Source: CBDDKS01 sp965230335 (GTDB lineage: Bacteria; Pseudomonadota; Gammaproteobacteria; Enterobacterales; Kangiellaceae). Taken from it: a DNA stretch of 64,000 nt. Both the position numbers and the translations under genes were made by a program. Numbering within the stretch: position 1 is the stretch's first letter; each line of letters starts with the position of its first letter. The stretch covers positions 682,001 to 746,000 of the forward strand of contig CBDDKS010000006.1 in NCBI GenBank assembly GCA_965230335.1, given 5' to 3'. The notes beneath the pieces were generated by a model, which searched no databases, was not told the DNA's origin, and worked only from the letters and a program-made list of their open reading frames with translations. Below, one piece after another: positions 45,050-54,385 of this stretch.

Positions 45050-45097
45050 TTTACTTTATTTTTACATATTAACTATGCTATTTTACAAGAAATTTAC
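45050..45097 (-). promoter_or_regulatory. Two CpxR-box-like direct repeats
   Basis: On the minus strand GTAAA-N6-GTAAA occurs twice, at 45050-45065 and at 45082-45097, 32 bp apart (about three helical turns). The known CpxR box is GTAAA-N5-GTAAA with some spacer tolerance. They lie between cpxR and the Spy-like gene and could control both. Confidence 0.72.
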
Positions 45098-45171
45098 TCT
45101 ACCGCTACACTCATTTTCATTATTTTCTCTAAAATAGTTATTATCGTTCAATTCAAAACAGGTGAAGCCTC

Positions 45172-45630
45172 ATGAAAAACACAACCCTTAAAATGACATT
45201 AATCTCAACTTTCATTACATTATTTTCATTGTCTATCAGTGCTGGAGAAAAGCATGAAATGATGATAAAAAAAATGCAGCAACATCTTTCTTTATCAGAT
45301 GAACAGGTTGTTCAAATACAGGATATTAAAGCATCTTACCAACCAAAATTTCAATCTCTACGCAGCAGTAGCCAATTACTTAGGAAACAATTAAGAGAAG
45401 TCATGAAAGATGATACACCAGATGAAGATACGATACGAAGCATCAACCAACAATTAGCAGATACAAGATCAGAAAAAATGCTTTTGAAAAAGAAAATGAA
45501 AAATGATGTAGATACTATTCTCACTGCTGAACAACAAGCCAAACGTGATGAACTACGTGCTAAAAGAAAAGAAATCATGAAACAAAAACGACAGCATAAA
45601 AGGTGGCATAAGCACATGGATAAACATTAG
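45172..45630 (+). CDS. Spy/CpxP-like periplasmic chaperone
   Basis: 152 aa with a signal peptide (MTLISTFITLFSLSISAG) and an AGGTGA ribosome site. The mature protein is all-helical and very basic, with the LTxxQ signature of the Spy/CpxP family present twice: LSLSDEQVVQIQDIK and ILTAEQQAKRDELRAKR. In E. coli CpxP represses CpxA and delivers misfolded proteins for degradation, while Spy is an ATP-independent chaperone. The divergent position beside cpxRA favours a CpxP-type role. The basic His-rich tail (KRWHKHMDKH) might bind metal. The stop codon TAG falls in a dispersed repeat. Confidence 0.85.
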   Translation: MKNTTLKMTLISTFITLFSLSISAGEKHEMMIKKMQQHLSLSDEQVVQIQDIKASYQPKFQSLRSSSQLLRKQLREVMKDDTPDEDTIRSINQQLADTRSEKMLLKKKMKNDVDTILTAEQQAKRDELRAKRKEIMKQKRQHKRWHKHMDKH

Positions 45631-45645
45631 GAGCTGTTTATCTTT
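45627..45645 (+). repeat. Dispersed repeat, copy E
   Basis: ATTAGGAGCTGTTTATCTTT differs from the consensus at one internal base. It contains the Spy-like gene's stop codon. Confidence 0.7.
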
Positions 45646-45907
45646 GACTAGAAATTCAACAAACTGCCAAGGATGGTACCTTTTACAAAATACAATTTTT
45701 TTAATGACTCATAGCTACTAATAAAACCATATCTATTATTGGAAAACAGTTATACTGACATTTTTTAGAAGCCTTTGAGTCACTATTTGTAGGGTATGCC
45801 TGTGCAATTTGAAGGTCTCATTTTCAAATAGCCTAGGGATATGCCTTTTTGTTCAATATCATTGTGGTATAATTATCCGTTTTTTAACTACAAAGAAGAG
45901 AAAGACT

Positions 45908-46696
45908 ATGGGCTTTTTAACAGGTAAACGAGCACTTATTATGGGCCTGGCCAGTAAACGTTCTATTGCTGCCGGTGTCGCTGAATCAATGAAACAACAA
46001 GGAGCAGAGTTGGCTTTTAATTATCTAGGCGATAAATTACAGGGACGCGTTGAAGAAATGGCAAAAGACTGGGGCTCTGATTTAGTATTTCCATGTGATG
46101 TTGCGGATGATGCTTCTATTACTTCTTTCTTTAAAGCTCTGAATGAAGCTTGGGATAATTTCGATATATTGGTCCATTCCATTGCTTATGCACCGGCAGA
46201 ACAACTCGATGGTGATTATTTAGAAGCCGTCAATCGCGATGGTTTTAAAATTGCTCATGATATCAGTTCATACAGCTTTGCTGCCGTTGCCAAAGCAGCT
46301 CGTCCTATGGTGAGCTCTGGAGGTTCTATGATAACCATGAGTTATTTAGGCGCCGAAAGGTCATTGCCTAATTACAATGTAATGGGCGTTGCCAAAGCCA
46401 GTCTGGAAGCGAATGTTCGTTATATGGCAGCAAGCCTTGGTAAACAAGGTATTCGTGTTAATGGTATCTCAGCCGGTCCCATTCGAACCTTAGCCGCTTC
46501 AGGTGTAAAAAGTTTTCGTAAAATGTTAAGTTACTACGAAAGCAATACACCGTTGCAACGCAATGTCACCCAGGAAGACGTTGGCAATGTTGCTGCCTTT
46601 TTGGGTTCAGACTTATCGACAGGTATTACGGGAGAAATTATTCATGTAGACAGTGGTTACAGTATTACGGGTATGCCTGAAAGCTTTATGGATTAA
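45908..46696 (+). CDS. fabI: Enoyl-[acyl-carrier-protein] reductase (NADH)
   Basis: 262 aa from the ATG at 45908, which has AGAGAAAG upstream and starts the family sequence MGFLTGKRALIMGLASKRS; the open frame extends 33 codons further without support. Last reduction of each fatty acid elongation cycle. Signatures: the atypical SDR glycine motif, HSIAYAPAEQLDGDYLEAV, the Tyr-x6-Lys catalytic region in NYNVMGVAKASLEANVRYMA, and ISAGPIRTLAASGVKSF. FabI is the target of triclosan-type inhibitors. It is convergent with ppiD. Confidence 0.95.
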   Translation: MGFLTGKRALIMGLASKRSIAAGVAESMKQQGAELAFNYLGDKLQGRVEEMAKDWGSDLVFPCDVADDASITSFFKALNEAWDNFDILVHSIAYAPAEQLDGDYLEAVNRDGFKIAHDISSYSFAAVAKAARPMVSSGGSMITMSYLGAERSLPNYNVMGVAKASLEANVRYMAASLGKQGIRVNGISAGPIRTLAASGVKSFRKMLSYYESNTPLQRNVTQEDVGNVAAFLGSDLSTGITGEIIHVDSGYSITGMPESFMD

Positions 46697-46720
46697 TCAT
46701 TTTTTATGGTGAGGCTAAGG

Positions 46721-48634
46721 TTAGTTAGGCAAATTTTCTTCATAAACCTTAATTTCAGCTTCTGAACGTAATGTTTTTACGATACTTAACCGAGCCTGAT
46801 TACTTAAATCACGAACGATTCTTGCACCAATTTGCTGCTTCTCTACATCGGTAAAAGTATCTAATTGTGGTTCCGTAACATTGGATATACCAATCAAAAC
46901 AAAATTCCCATCACTCATGGTAAATCCAGAATAAGCGACTGATATTTCTTTGGTTGGCTTACTGGCCTGAAAAATCAATTGTGTGACTTCTCGTCCTAAC
47001 TCATAACTATTGCGATCAAGTTGTTTAGCCTCTTTCCAGGTAAGATTTAAAGCGTTAAGTTCTGCATCAATGGTCTCTCCTGTTTGTAAACTTTTTACAA
47101 AATTTTGACCTTTTTCAGTCACATAGTCCTTCAACTTTTTTGAAGTGAGGTTTTTAGTAACCTCCTCTTTAACTTCATCAAAGGCTTGTACTTTTTCTTC
47201 CTGATAATTTTTTAAACGTATCACTATGGCATGCTCAGGGGTCAATTCAATCACTTCTGAATTACGCTTTTCATGCAGTACATCATTACTGAATGCAGCC
47301 GTTAATACTTTATTATTCACAAAAAGACCTGTGGCAGTACGTTTGGAAAATTCTGGACTGGTTTTAATATCTGTTGATAACGCAGCTGCAACCTCTTGTA
47401 ACGAATCTGAATGCTCAAAGGCCTGTTCTCTCATCAGATCCAGCTTTTCGTAAAAAATAGACTCAGCTTCTTCACGTTGCAACTCCGACACAATATCTTG
47501 CCGAACCGATGCCAAAGGACGCACGCTTTCTTCCTGAATGTCCATTAATTTAATTAAATGGAAACCCAATTGTGTTTTTACAACACCGGAAACATCACCC
47601 ACTTTAGCTAAGGCATATATAGCCTCTTCAAACGCAGATTCCATCACACCACGACCAGCAAAACCCAAATCCCCACCTTTTTCCGACGAAAAGTCTTGAG
47701 AGAATTCTTTTGCCAACTCAGCAAAGTCACCGCCCTCAGCAACTTTCTTTGCAATGTCATCAATTTCTTTTCTTGCCGCTGCTTCGTCCTTTTCTTCACT
47801 GATTTTAATTAAAATATGAGAAGCACGCCTTTTCTCTTCGTCTTTGTAATCTTCTATATTTTCTTCATAACGTGTTTTAATGTCCTCTTCGAGAGGGGTA
47901 ACTTTTTGTATGAGTTGTTTCATATCTAACTCAACATACTCAAGTGACACTTTTTCATCTTCTTTAAAACGTGCCATATGTTCCTGATAATAACCTTGCA
48001 ACTCTTCATCAGAAACCGTAATCTCTTTTTCAAAATGTTTTTGTTCTATCGTGACAACCTGAGCATCTCTCTTTTGCTTTTCCATTTGCAGACGTTCCGA
48101 TGTTTCATAAGGTAATGCAAATTCTGTATCCGAAATAATCTGCTCGAATCGTTTCTGCATAATATCTTCATTGATTTCTCTTTGAATAGTGTGTAAAGAC
48201 AATCTTCCTTGGTTAGCAGCAATCACTTGTTTTAACTTGTCTGGTGAATATCGTCCATTTTCCTGAAAAAAAGGCAAACTTTTAATAGATTCATTCACCT
48301 CGTCTTCAGAGGCACTCAATCCCATATTGGATAATTGCTGTATCAACGCTTTTGAATTTATGAGCTGCTCCAATACTTCAGTGGCAAATCGCTTTTTATC
48401 AGCATCCGTAGGATAAAGTTGTTCAAAGATTTCTCCAAATCGACCCTGCTGCCGCTGTATTGATAAATCAAGATCATAACGACTGACCGGTTCTCCATTG
48501 ACCTTAGCGACATTATTTTTATTGCTACTACGATCTCCAGAAGTGAGACCTACAAAAATAAATGATAATGCCACAAGTCCCAATAATACTTTTACCCATA
48601 ATTTATCTAAATTATCTCGTATAGAGCCTAACAT
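46721..48634 (-). CDS. ppiD: Periplasmic folding chaperone PpiD (SurA-like parvulin)
   Basis: 637 aa. One N-terminal inner-membrane anchor (about 12-32, KVLLGLVALSFIFVGLTSG) and a large periplasmic part: SurA-N-like chaperone domain (about 35-200), a parvulin rotamase domain (about 265-360, ASHILIKI ... FSQDFSSEKGGDLGF), and a C-terminal helical region. It helps outer-membrane proteins leave the Sec translocon. It is last in the tig-clpPX-lon-hupB series and separated from hupB by tRNA-Val, the usual gammaproteobacterial order. Confidence 0.93.
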   Translation of the reverse strand: MLGSIRDNLDKLWVKVLLGLVALSFIFVGLTSGDRSSNKNNVAKVNGEPVSRYDLDLSIQRQQGRFGEIFEQLYPTDADKKRFATEVLEQLINSKALIQQLSNMGLSASEDEVNESIKSLPFFQENGRYSPDKLKQVIAANQGRLSLHTIQREINEDIMQKRFEQIISDTEFALPYETSERLQMEKQKRDAQVVTIEQKHFEKEITVSDEELQGYYQEHMARFKEDEKVSLEYVELDMKQLIQKVTPLEEDIKTRYEENIEDYKDEEKRRASHILIKISEEKDEAAARKEIDDIAKKVAEGGDFAELAKEFSQDFSSEKGGDLGFAGRGVMESAFEEAIYALAKVGDVSGVVKTQLGFHLIKLMDIQEESVRPLASVRQDIVSELQREEAESIFYEKLDLMREQAFEHSDSLQEVAAALSTDIKTSPEFSKRTATGLFVNNKVLTAAFSNDVLHEKRNSEVIELTPEHAIVIRLKNYQEEKVQAFDEVKEEVTKNLTSKKLKDYVTEKGQNFVKSLQTGETIDAELNALNLTWKEAKQLDRNSYELGREVTQLIFQASKPTKEISVAYSGFTMSDGNFVLIGISNVTEPQLDTFTDVEKQQIGARIVRDLSNQARLSIVKTLRSEAEIKVYEENLPN

Positions 48635-48805
48635 GTCTTACATACCTACATAGTAATGTGAATGTTATTTATATGGTTTTCATCATAGAATCAATGAGTT
48701 ATAAAGCAAAAAAAGAAACAACGGACTTTTAAAAAGCCCTTATTTAAACATAGAGCTTTTGCCGTGTTTCTCTGATTCACGTTTGAAACAATATAATTAA
48801 CATGA

Positions 48806-48881
48806 TGGTGGGCGCTGCTGGGCTCGAACCAGCGACCCTCGCCTTGTAAGGGCGATGCTCTCCCAACTGAGCTAAGCGCCC
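48806..48881 (-). tRNA. tRNA-Val (anticodon UAC)
   Basis: 76 nt with encoded CCA. Acceptor GGGCGCT/AGCGCCC, anticodon loop CTTACAA, T-loop TTCGAGC. It lies 15 bp after hupB on the same strand, so it is probably cut from a hupB transcript or has its own promoter inside hupB. Confidence 0.95.
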
Positions 48882-48896
48882 ATGCTAATAAAATGA

Positions 48897-49169
48897 CTAG
48901 TTTACAGCGTCTTTTAAAGCCTTGCCAGCCTTAAATGCTGGAACTGTTGACGCTGGAATTTCTATCTTTTCTCTCGTTTGTGGGTTTAACCCCATTCTGG
49001 CTGCTCTTTGTTTGACACTGAAAGTACCAAAACCAACCAACGACACCTGATCGCCTTTACGAAGGCATTCTGTGACCACATCTAACATGGAGTCTAATGC
49101 CCGTCCTGCCGAAGCTTTGGAAATGTCGGCTCCTGATGCAATAGCATCCACTAATTCGGTTTTATTCAC
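48897..49169 (-). CDS. hupB: DNA-binding protein HU-beta
   Basis: 90 aa, exact family length. Nucleoid protein that bends DNA. Helical dimer part MNKTELVDAIASGADISKASA, then the beta-arm with GFGTFSVKQRAARMGLNPQT and the final IPASTVPAFKAGKALKDAVN. Start is GTG at 49169. It follows lon after about 350 bp of structured intergenic DNA. HU rather than IHF is shown by the C-terminus and the position after lon. Confidence 0.95.
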   Translation of the reverse strand: MNKTELVDAIASGADISKASAGRALDSMLDVVTECLRKGDQVSLVGFGTFSVKQRAARMGLNPQTREKIEIPASTVPAFKAGKALKDAVN

Positions 49170-49523
49170 TAAATTTTACCCCGCTAAAAACCTGTTTTTA
49201 CAAAAGTACATAGCTCTAAGATTACCTGACACAGTAATGTTGAGCTTTTTTACTTTATGGATATAAAAGCTAATTAAAATATCCCGTTAACAATAAAGTG
49301 ATCAAATCATCTCAGCTAAGTTAGCTGACAGTTATACCAAGTATTAAAAATAACTGTCAAGAAACTTTGAAATTATACTGATTTTTTCCTGAACTCAATA
49401 CAAAAGAATCAACTTTTATCTCATAATAAAAATCAATTCGACGATAAGTCACTGTGCTTTTTGACAAAGCACAAGTGTACGCAGAAATATGAAATGCTAA
49501 TGATTCTGCTAATCTCACAGCCT
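49170..49523. other. lon-hupB intergenic region with three inverted repeats
   Basis: 354 bp. It holds CAGCTAA-G-TTAGCTG (49313-49327), TGACAGTTA/TAACTGTCA (49326-49359) and TGTGCTTT/AAAGCACA (49453-49473). The last, 50 bp after lon, may be a weak terminator; the first two share bases and could form alternative structures in the hupB leader. No gene is seen. Confidence 0.55.
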
Positions 49524-51944
49524 CTAATGAGCTGATCGCGTCTGCTCAAGTTCTTGATCAGATTTTGATGTCATCAAATCTTTGGAAGAGGGTTTATCTT
49601 TCGTTACCTTTAACGCATCGATCAGGGCAATTGCAAAGATTTCGTCAATCCACCTTACAGGGCGTATATCCAAATCACCTATGATGTTTTCAGGTATTTC
49701 TTCCAAATCTCTTTCATTATCTTTGGGAATAACAACAATTCTTACGCCGCCTCTATGGGCCGCCAGTAGTTTTTCTTTTAAACCACCAATCTTTAATACC
49801 TCGCCTCTCAGTGTAATTTCACCTGTCATAGCAACATCTGAAGCTACCGGAACACCAGATAAAGCAGACACCAAGGCTGTGCACATACCAATACCGGCAC
49901 TAGGACCATCTTTGGGTGTCGCCCCTTCTGGTACATGGACATGGATATCCTGAGTTTCATAAAAATCATGGGGAATGTTAAAGTAACTGGCTCTGCTTCT
50001 GACCACTGTCATAGCAGCTTTTATCGACTCCTGCATCACTTCACCCAAGTGTCCGGTAAACAAAGTCTTTCCTTTGCCTGGTGTCGCAACCGCTTCTATG
50101 GTTAATAAGTCCCCACCCACTTCGGTCCAGGCCAAGCCAATCACCTGACCAACCCGATGCTCATCAGAAGTTCTGCCAAAATCATATTTAGGCACACCCA
50201 AATATTTATGTAAATTACGCTCAGTAACCGATACTCTTTTATCCGTAGGCTTTAACGTCACCTGCTTAACCACTTTTCTGCATATTTTGGCGGCTTCCCT
50301 TTCTAAATTTCTTACACCTGCTTCACGGGTATAATGACGAATCATTGAACGTAAAGCTGACTGACTGACTGTCATTTCTTTTTTCTCTAGTCCCGCATTT
50401 TCAAATTGTTTTGGCAACAAATATTTTTCTGCTATTGCCAGCTTTTCGTCTTCGGTATAACCCGGGATTCGAATAATTTCCATTCTATCCAATAATGGTG
50501 CAGGAATTTTCATTGAATTCGCTGTTGCCACAAACATGACTTCTGATAGGTCATAATCAACTTCAAGGTAGTGATCATTAAAAATACTATTTTGCTCAGG
50601 ATCTAATACCTCTAGCAAAGCAGAAGCCGGATCGCCACGCATATCCAATGACATCTTGTCAATTTCATCCAATAAAAACAAAGGATTCTTTACTTTCACT
50701 TTACTCATTTTTTGTATAATTTTTCCTGGCATTGAGCCAATATAAGTCCGTCGATGTCCTCTGATCTCTGCCTCATCTCTCACACCACCAAGTGAAATAC
50801 GGGCAAAATCCCGCCCTGTAGCACTGGCTATCGATCGTCCCAAAGACGTTTTTCCAACCCCAGGAGGACCAACCAAACAAAGCACAGGGCCTTTTATTTT
50901 TTCGACCCTTTGCTGAACAGCCAAGTATTCCAAAATACGTTCTTTGACTTCTTTTAGTCCATAATGATCATTTTCCAAAACAGCTTCTGCAGCGGATAAA
51001 TCTTTTTTTATTTTACTACGTTGTGTCCAGGGAACACCTAACATCCAGTCTAGATAACCTCTAACAACCGAGGCTTCAGCTGACATAGGCGACATAAGCT
51101 TGAGTTTTTTTAATTCTGACTCTGCTTTTTCCCGCGCTTCCTTAGGCATACCTGATTCTTCAATTTTTTCTTTTAACGCTTCAAAATCACGACCAGAATC
51201 TTCACCATCCCCTAACTCTTTTTGAATCGCTTTCATCTGTTCATTTAAATAATATTCTCTTTGACTGCGCTCCATTTGTTTTTTGACTCTGCCACGAATT
51301 CGGGTTTCAACCTGCAACATATCAATTTCACCTTCCATAGCAGCCATCAGTAATTCCAAACGTTCTTTCACATCTTCTGCTTCTAAAATAACCTGTTTTT
51401 CTTCTACTTTTAAGATCATATGTGTCGCAATAGTATCAGCAAGACGACCCAAATCATCAATGCCAGAAACAGCTGCGAGCACTTCTTTTGGTACTTTTTT
51501 ATTTAACTTGATATAGCGCTCAAAAAGATTAATCACGGAACGATAAAGGACGTCAGACTCACTATCATCCGGCAAAAGACTTTCAAAACCATTTACCTGA
51601 GCCAACAAAACATTGTCTTTTGCTTCAAATGAAGTCGCGTTATAACGCTCTTTTCCTTCAACCAATACTTTTACATTACCGTCAGGTAAACGTAACAATT
51701 GTAAAATACGTGCAGCACAACCCACAGAATGTACATCAGCAAACTCAGGTTCATCCACTGTCGATTCTTTTTGGGCTAACAACAGGATAAGTTTGTCATG
51801 CTTATTAGCGAACTCCAATGCATTAATTGATTTTTCCCTGCCAACAAAAAGGGGGATCACCATATGTGGAAAAACCACTACATCTCGTAATGGTAAAACG
51901 GGCAATACCTGAATATCATCTAAGTCATTATTTTTACTGGTCAA
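49524..51944 (-). CDS. lon: ATP-dependent protease Lon
   Basis: 806 aa. Start is TTG at 51944 with GGAG 7 nt upstream. Hexameric cytoplasmic protease for misfolded and regulatory proteins. N-terminal LonN domain (LPVLPLRDVVVFPHMVIPLFVGRE), AAA+ module with Walker A GPPGVGKTS and Walker B FLLDEIDKM, then the protease domain with the Ser-Lys dyad in KDGPSAGIG. A sigma-32-like promoter lies about 70-100 bp upstream. Position after clpX is conserved. Confidence 0.96.
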   Translation of the reverse strand: MTSKNNDLDDIQVLPVLPLRDVVVFPHMVIPLFVGREKSINALEFANKHDKLILLLAQKESTVDEPEFADVHSVGCAARILQLLRLPDGNVKVLVEGKERYNATSFEAKDNVLLAQVNGFESLLPDDSESDVLYRSVINLFERYIKLNKKVPKEVLAAVSGIDDLGRLADTIATHMILKVEEKQVILEAEDVKERLELLMAAMEGEIDMLQVETRIRGRVKKQMERSQREYYLNEQMKAIQKELGDGEDSGRDFEALKEKIEESGMPKEAREKAESELKKLKLMSPMSAEASVVRGYLDWMLGVPWTQRSKIKKDLSAAEAVLENDHYGLKEVKERILEYLAVQQRVEKIKGPVLCLVGPPGVGKTSLGRSIASATGRDFARISLGGVRDEAEIRGHRRTYIGSMPGKIIQKMSKVKVKNPLFLLDEIDKMSLDMRGDPASALLEVLDPEQNSIFNDHYLEVDYDLSEVMFVATANSMKIPAPLLDRMEIIRIPGYTEDEKLAIAEKYLLPKQFENAGLEKKEMTVSQSALRSMIRHYTREAGVRNLEREAAKICRKVVKQVTLKPTDKRVSVTERNLHKYLGVPKYDFGRTSDEHRVGQVIGLAWTEVGGDLLTIEAVATPGKGKTLFTGHLGEVMQESIKAAMTVVRSRASYFNIPHDFYETQDIHVHVPEGATPKDGPSAGIGMCTALVSALSGVPVASDVAMTGEITLRGEVLKIGGLKEKLLAAHRGGVRIVVIPKDNERDLEEIPENIIGDLDIRPVRWIDEIFAIALIDALKVTKDKPSSKDLMTSKSDQELEQTRSAH

Positions 51945-52014
51945 TTGAAAACTCCATTCAAAGTGAAAGATGGAACAACAGCGCGTTTAAAACTGCGTAC
52001 CTCATGTCAGACTA

Positions 52015-52042
52015 TTATGGGGGCTATACCCCATAAATCAAA
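52015..52042 (-). promoter_or_regulatory. Candidate heat-shock promoter of lon
   Basis: On the minus strand TTTGATT (52036-52042) and CCCCATAA (52015-52022) are 13 nt apart, resembling the sigma-32 consensus. A TATGGGG/CCCCATA inverted repeat overlaps it. In E. coli lon is a heat-shock gene, which supports the reading, but the -35 match is weak. Confidence 0.45.
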
Positions 52043-52103
52043 GTATTATTCACTGTTCAAACAACTTAAATCCCGTATTTTCAAATATCCAGAGAGCTAG
52101 AGA

Positions 52104-53405
52104 CTATTTGTCAGAAGAAGCCGCCTTACTTTTTGAATCATTTTCAAAAATTAACAAGGGTTCAGACTCTCCATCAACCACTGCTTGATCAATAGCCACT
52201 TTAGAGACATCTTTCATCGAAGGCAATTGATACATAGTATCCAATAATACTCTTTCCATAATAGAACGTAGCCCCCGAGCGCCTGTTTTTCTTTCCATTC
52301 CCAGACGAGCGACAGCTCTAAGAGCATCTTCTCTAAATTCCAGATTCACATCCTCCATTGCAAATAATGCCGCATACTGTTTGGTTAATGCATTTTTAGG
52401 CTCTTTAAGAATACGTACCAAAGCATCTTCATCCAGCTCTTCCAATGTTGCCAGAATAGGTAAGCGCCCAACAAATTCAGGTATTAACCCATATTTGACC
52501 AAATCATCAGGCTCGACTTCCTGAAGTACTTCACCAACATTGCGCGATTCATCTTTTAATCGTACTTCTGCGCCAAAGCCAATCCCTCCCTTCTCAGAAC
52601 GATCTCTTATAATTTTTTCCAGGCCAGCAAAAGCACCTCCACAAATAAATAAAATATTTCGGGTATCAACCTGTAAAAATTCTTGTTGCGGGTGTTTTCT
52701 TCCACCCTGTGGTGGGACAGAAGCAACCGTACCTTCAATCAATTTCAATAATGCCTGTTGCACTCCTTCACCGGACACATCTCGGGTAATAGAAGGATTG
52801 TCAGATTTACGAGATATTTTATCAATTTCATCAATATAAACAATGCCCTGCTGTGCTTTTTCTACATCATAGTCACATCGTTGCAATAGCTTTTGAATAA
52901 TATTTTCGACATCTTCACCAACGTAGCCAGCTTCAGTCAAAGTGGTCGCATCAGCAATGGTAAAAGGAACATTCAATAATCTGGCCAGTGTTTCAGCCAG
53001 TAAAGTTTTCCCGCTACCCGTTGGTCCAACAAGTAAGATATTACTTTTTCCTAACTCTACTTCATGTTCATTTTGATGAGTAGAACGTCCTGCATTCAGT
53101 CGTTTGTAATGGTTATAAACCGCTACAGAGAGTACTTTTTTAGCCTTAGCCTGGCCAATCACATATTCATTCAGAATTTCACAAATCTCTTCAGGTGTTG
53201 GTAACTGTATACCATCTGCATCTAGCTGAGCTTCATCAATTTCATCTCTAATAATATCATTACAGAGTTCAACGCACTCATCACAAATGAACACCGAGGG
53301 ACCAGCAATAAGCTTACGCACTTCATGTTGGCTTTTTCCACAAAATGAGCAGTAAAGCAGCTTGCCATTATCGCCTTTACCGCCAGTGGTCTTATTATTA
53401 CTCAT
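52104..53405 (-). CDS. clpX: ClpX, ATPase subunit of the ClpXP protease
   Basis: 433 aa. Unfoldase that feeds ClpP. Zinc-binding N-domain with CSFCGKSQHEV and CDECVEL, Walker A GPTGSGKTLLAETLA, Walker B IVYIDEIDKI, the pore loop GYVGEDV and the ClpP-docking IGF-type loop in SEKGGIGFGAEV, plus sensor 2 GARGLRSIMERVLLD. It follows clpP by about 160 bp with an 11-bp inverted repeat in between, so clpX may have separate control. Confidence 0.96.
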   Translation of the reverse strand: MSNNKTTGGKGDNGKLLYCSFCGKSQHEVRKLIAGPSVFICDECVELCNDIIRDEIDEAQLDADGIQLPTPEEICEILNEYVIGQAKAKKVLSVAVYNHYKRLNAGRSTHQNEHEVELGKSNILLVGPTGSGKTLLAETLARLLNVPFTIADATTLTEAGYVGEDVENIIQKLLQRCDYDVEKAQQGIVYIDEIDKISRKSDNPSITRDVSGEGVQQALLKLIEGTVASVPPQGGRKHPQQEFLQVDTRNILFICGGAFAGLEKIIRDRSEKGGIGFGAEVRLKDESRNVGEVLQEVEPDDLVKYGLIPEFVGRLPILATLEELDEDALVRILKEPKNALTKQYAALFAMEDVNLEFREDALRAVARLGMERKTGARGLRSIMERVLLDTMYQLPSMKDVSKVAIDQAVVDGESEPLLIFENDSKSKAASSDK

Positions 53406-53428
53406 CGAACAATAGTACTCCTAACTTC

Positions 53429-53453
53429 TTATTATTCAAAAATTGAATAATAA
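53429..53453 (-). repeat. Perfect 11-bp inverted repeat in the clpX leader
   Basis: TTATTATTCAA-AAA-TTGAATAATAA lies 24-48 bp upstream of the clpX start, just ahead of its AGGAG ribosome site. It could be a regulator site or a weak clpP terminator. Confidence 0.6.
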
Positions 53454-53563
53454 TGCTTAATTGACTTTAAAAAACGGGCTGTAATTTCTACTATGAACCA
53501 TTAACAGTCGCTTATCAACCAAAACTTATCAGTAGTTTTTCTCAAAAAATTCAAAAAGAGATT

Positions 53564-54193
53564 TTATTTGATATTCTCTCTTGATACCAAAACCTGATCA
53601 ACCAAGCCATATTCAACAGACTCTTCAGCACTCATAAAGTTATCTCGGTCAGTATCAGTCTCTATGGTACTTAACTCTTGTCCAGTATGTTCAGCAAGTC
53701 TTTGATTTAAGGTTTTTCTAATTTTCAGAATTTCTTCTGCATGGATGGCAATATCTGAAGCCTGCCCCTGGTACCCCCCTAAAGGTTGGTGAATCATGAC
53801 TCTGGAATGAGGTAAAGCATAACGCTTACCCTTCGCACCACCGGCTAATAAAAAGGCCCCCATACTGCATGCCTGTCCAACACATAATGTGCTGACATCA
53901 GGCTTAATAAATTGCATGGTATCGTAAATGGACATACCCGCTGTCACTGAACCTCCTGGAGAATTGATATATAAAAATATATCTTTTTCAGGATTTTCTG
54001 ACTCAAGAAAAAGCATCTGAGCAACAACCAGGTTAGCCATATGATCTTCAACAGGTCCTACAAGAAAAATAACATTTTCTTTTAATAACCGGGAATAGAT
54101 ATCATAGGAACGCTCACCCTTTGCCGTTTGCTCAACAACCATAGGAACTAAAACCGAAGCTTGCGTTTCAATGTTTTGTGCTTTTTCAACCAT
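53564..54193 (-). CDS. clpP: ClpP, proteolytic subunit
   Basis: 209 aa. Tetradecameric serine peptidase. Catalytic S110 in GQACSMGAFLL, H135 in HSRVMIHQP, and the Asp in the DTDRDN region near 184. A short N-terminal propeptide is likely, as in E. coli. AGGAG precedes the ATG. A weak sigma-32-like pair (CTTGTTT and ACCCATCA on the minus strand, 54208-54234) lies just upstream. Between tig and clpX, as usual. Confidence 0.96.
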   Translation of the reverse strand: MVEKAQNIETQASVLVPMVVEQTAKGERSYDIYSRLLKENVIFLVGPVEDHMANLVVAQMLFLESENPEKDIFLYINSPGGSVTAGMSIYDTMQFIKPDVSTLCVGQACSMGAFLLAGGAKGKRYALPHSRVMIHQPLGGYQGQASDIAIHAEEILKIRKTLNQRLAEHTGQELSTIETDTDRDNFMSAEESVEYGLVDQVLVSRENIK

Positions 54194-54385
54194 GACAACT
54201 CCTAAAGTGATGGGTCATATTTGTATAAAACAAGGTGCAGCATATCTCATAAAACTTTTTAATCTTATTTTTTGAGATAGAATTCACTAAAATGCGATTA
54301 AAAAAAGAAACTGTGAATAACGCAACTATAGCAGTTTTATCCTCTTATGTAGGAAAATTTTCCAGAAATAATCATCGTTGACTTT

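Noticed and set aside
45809..45907. 33-codon N-terminal extension of FabI
   Set aside because: No ribosome site and FabI starts at MGFLTGKR in the family.
49582..49953. Long open frames antisense to lon, tig, clpX and other genes
   Set aside because: Shadow frames of clearly coding genes on the other strand.
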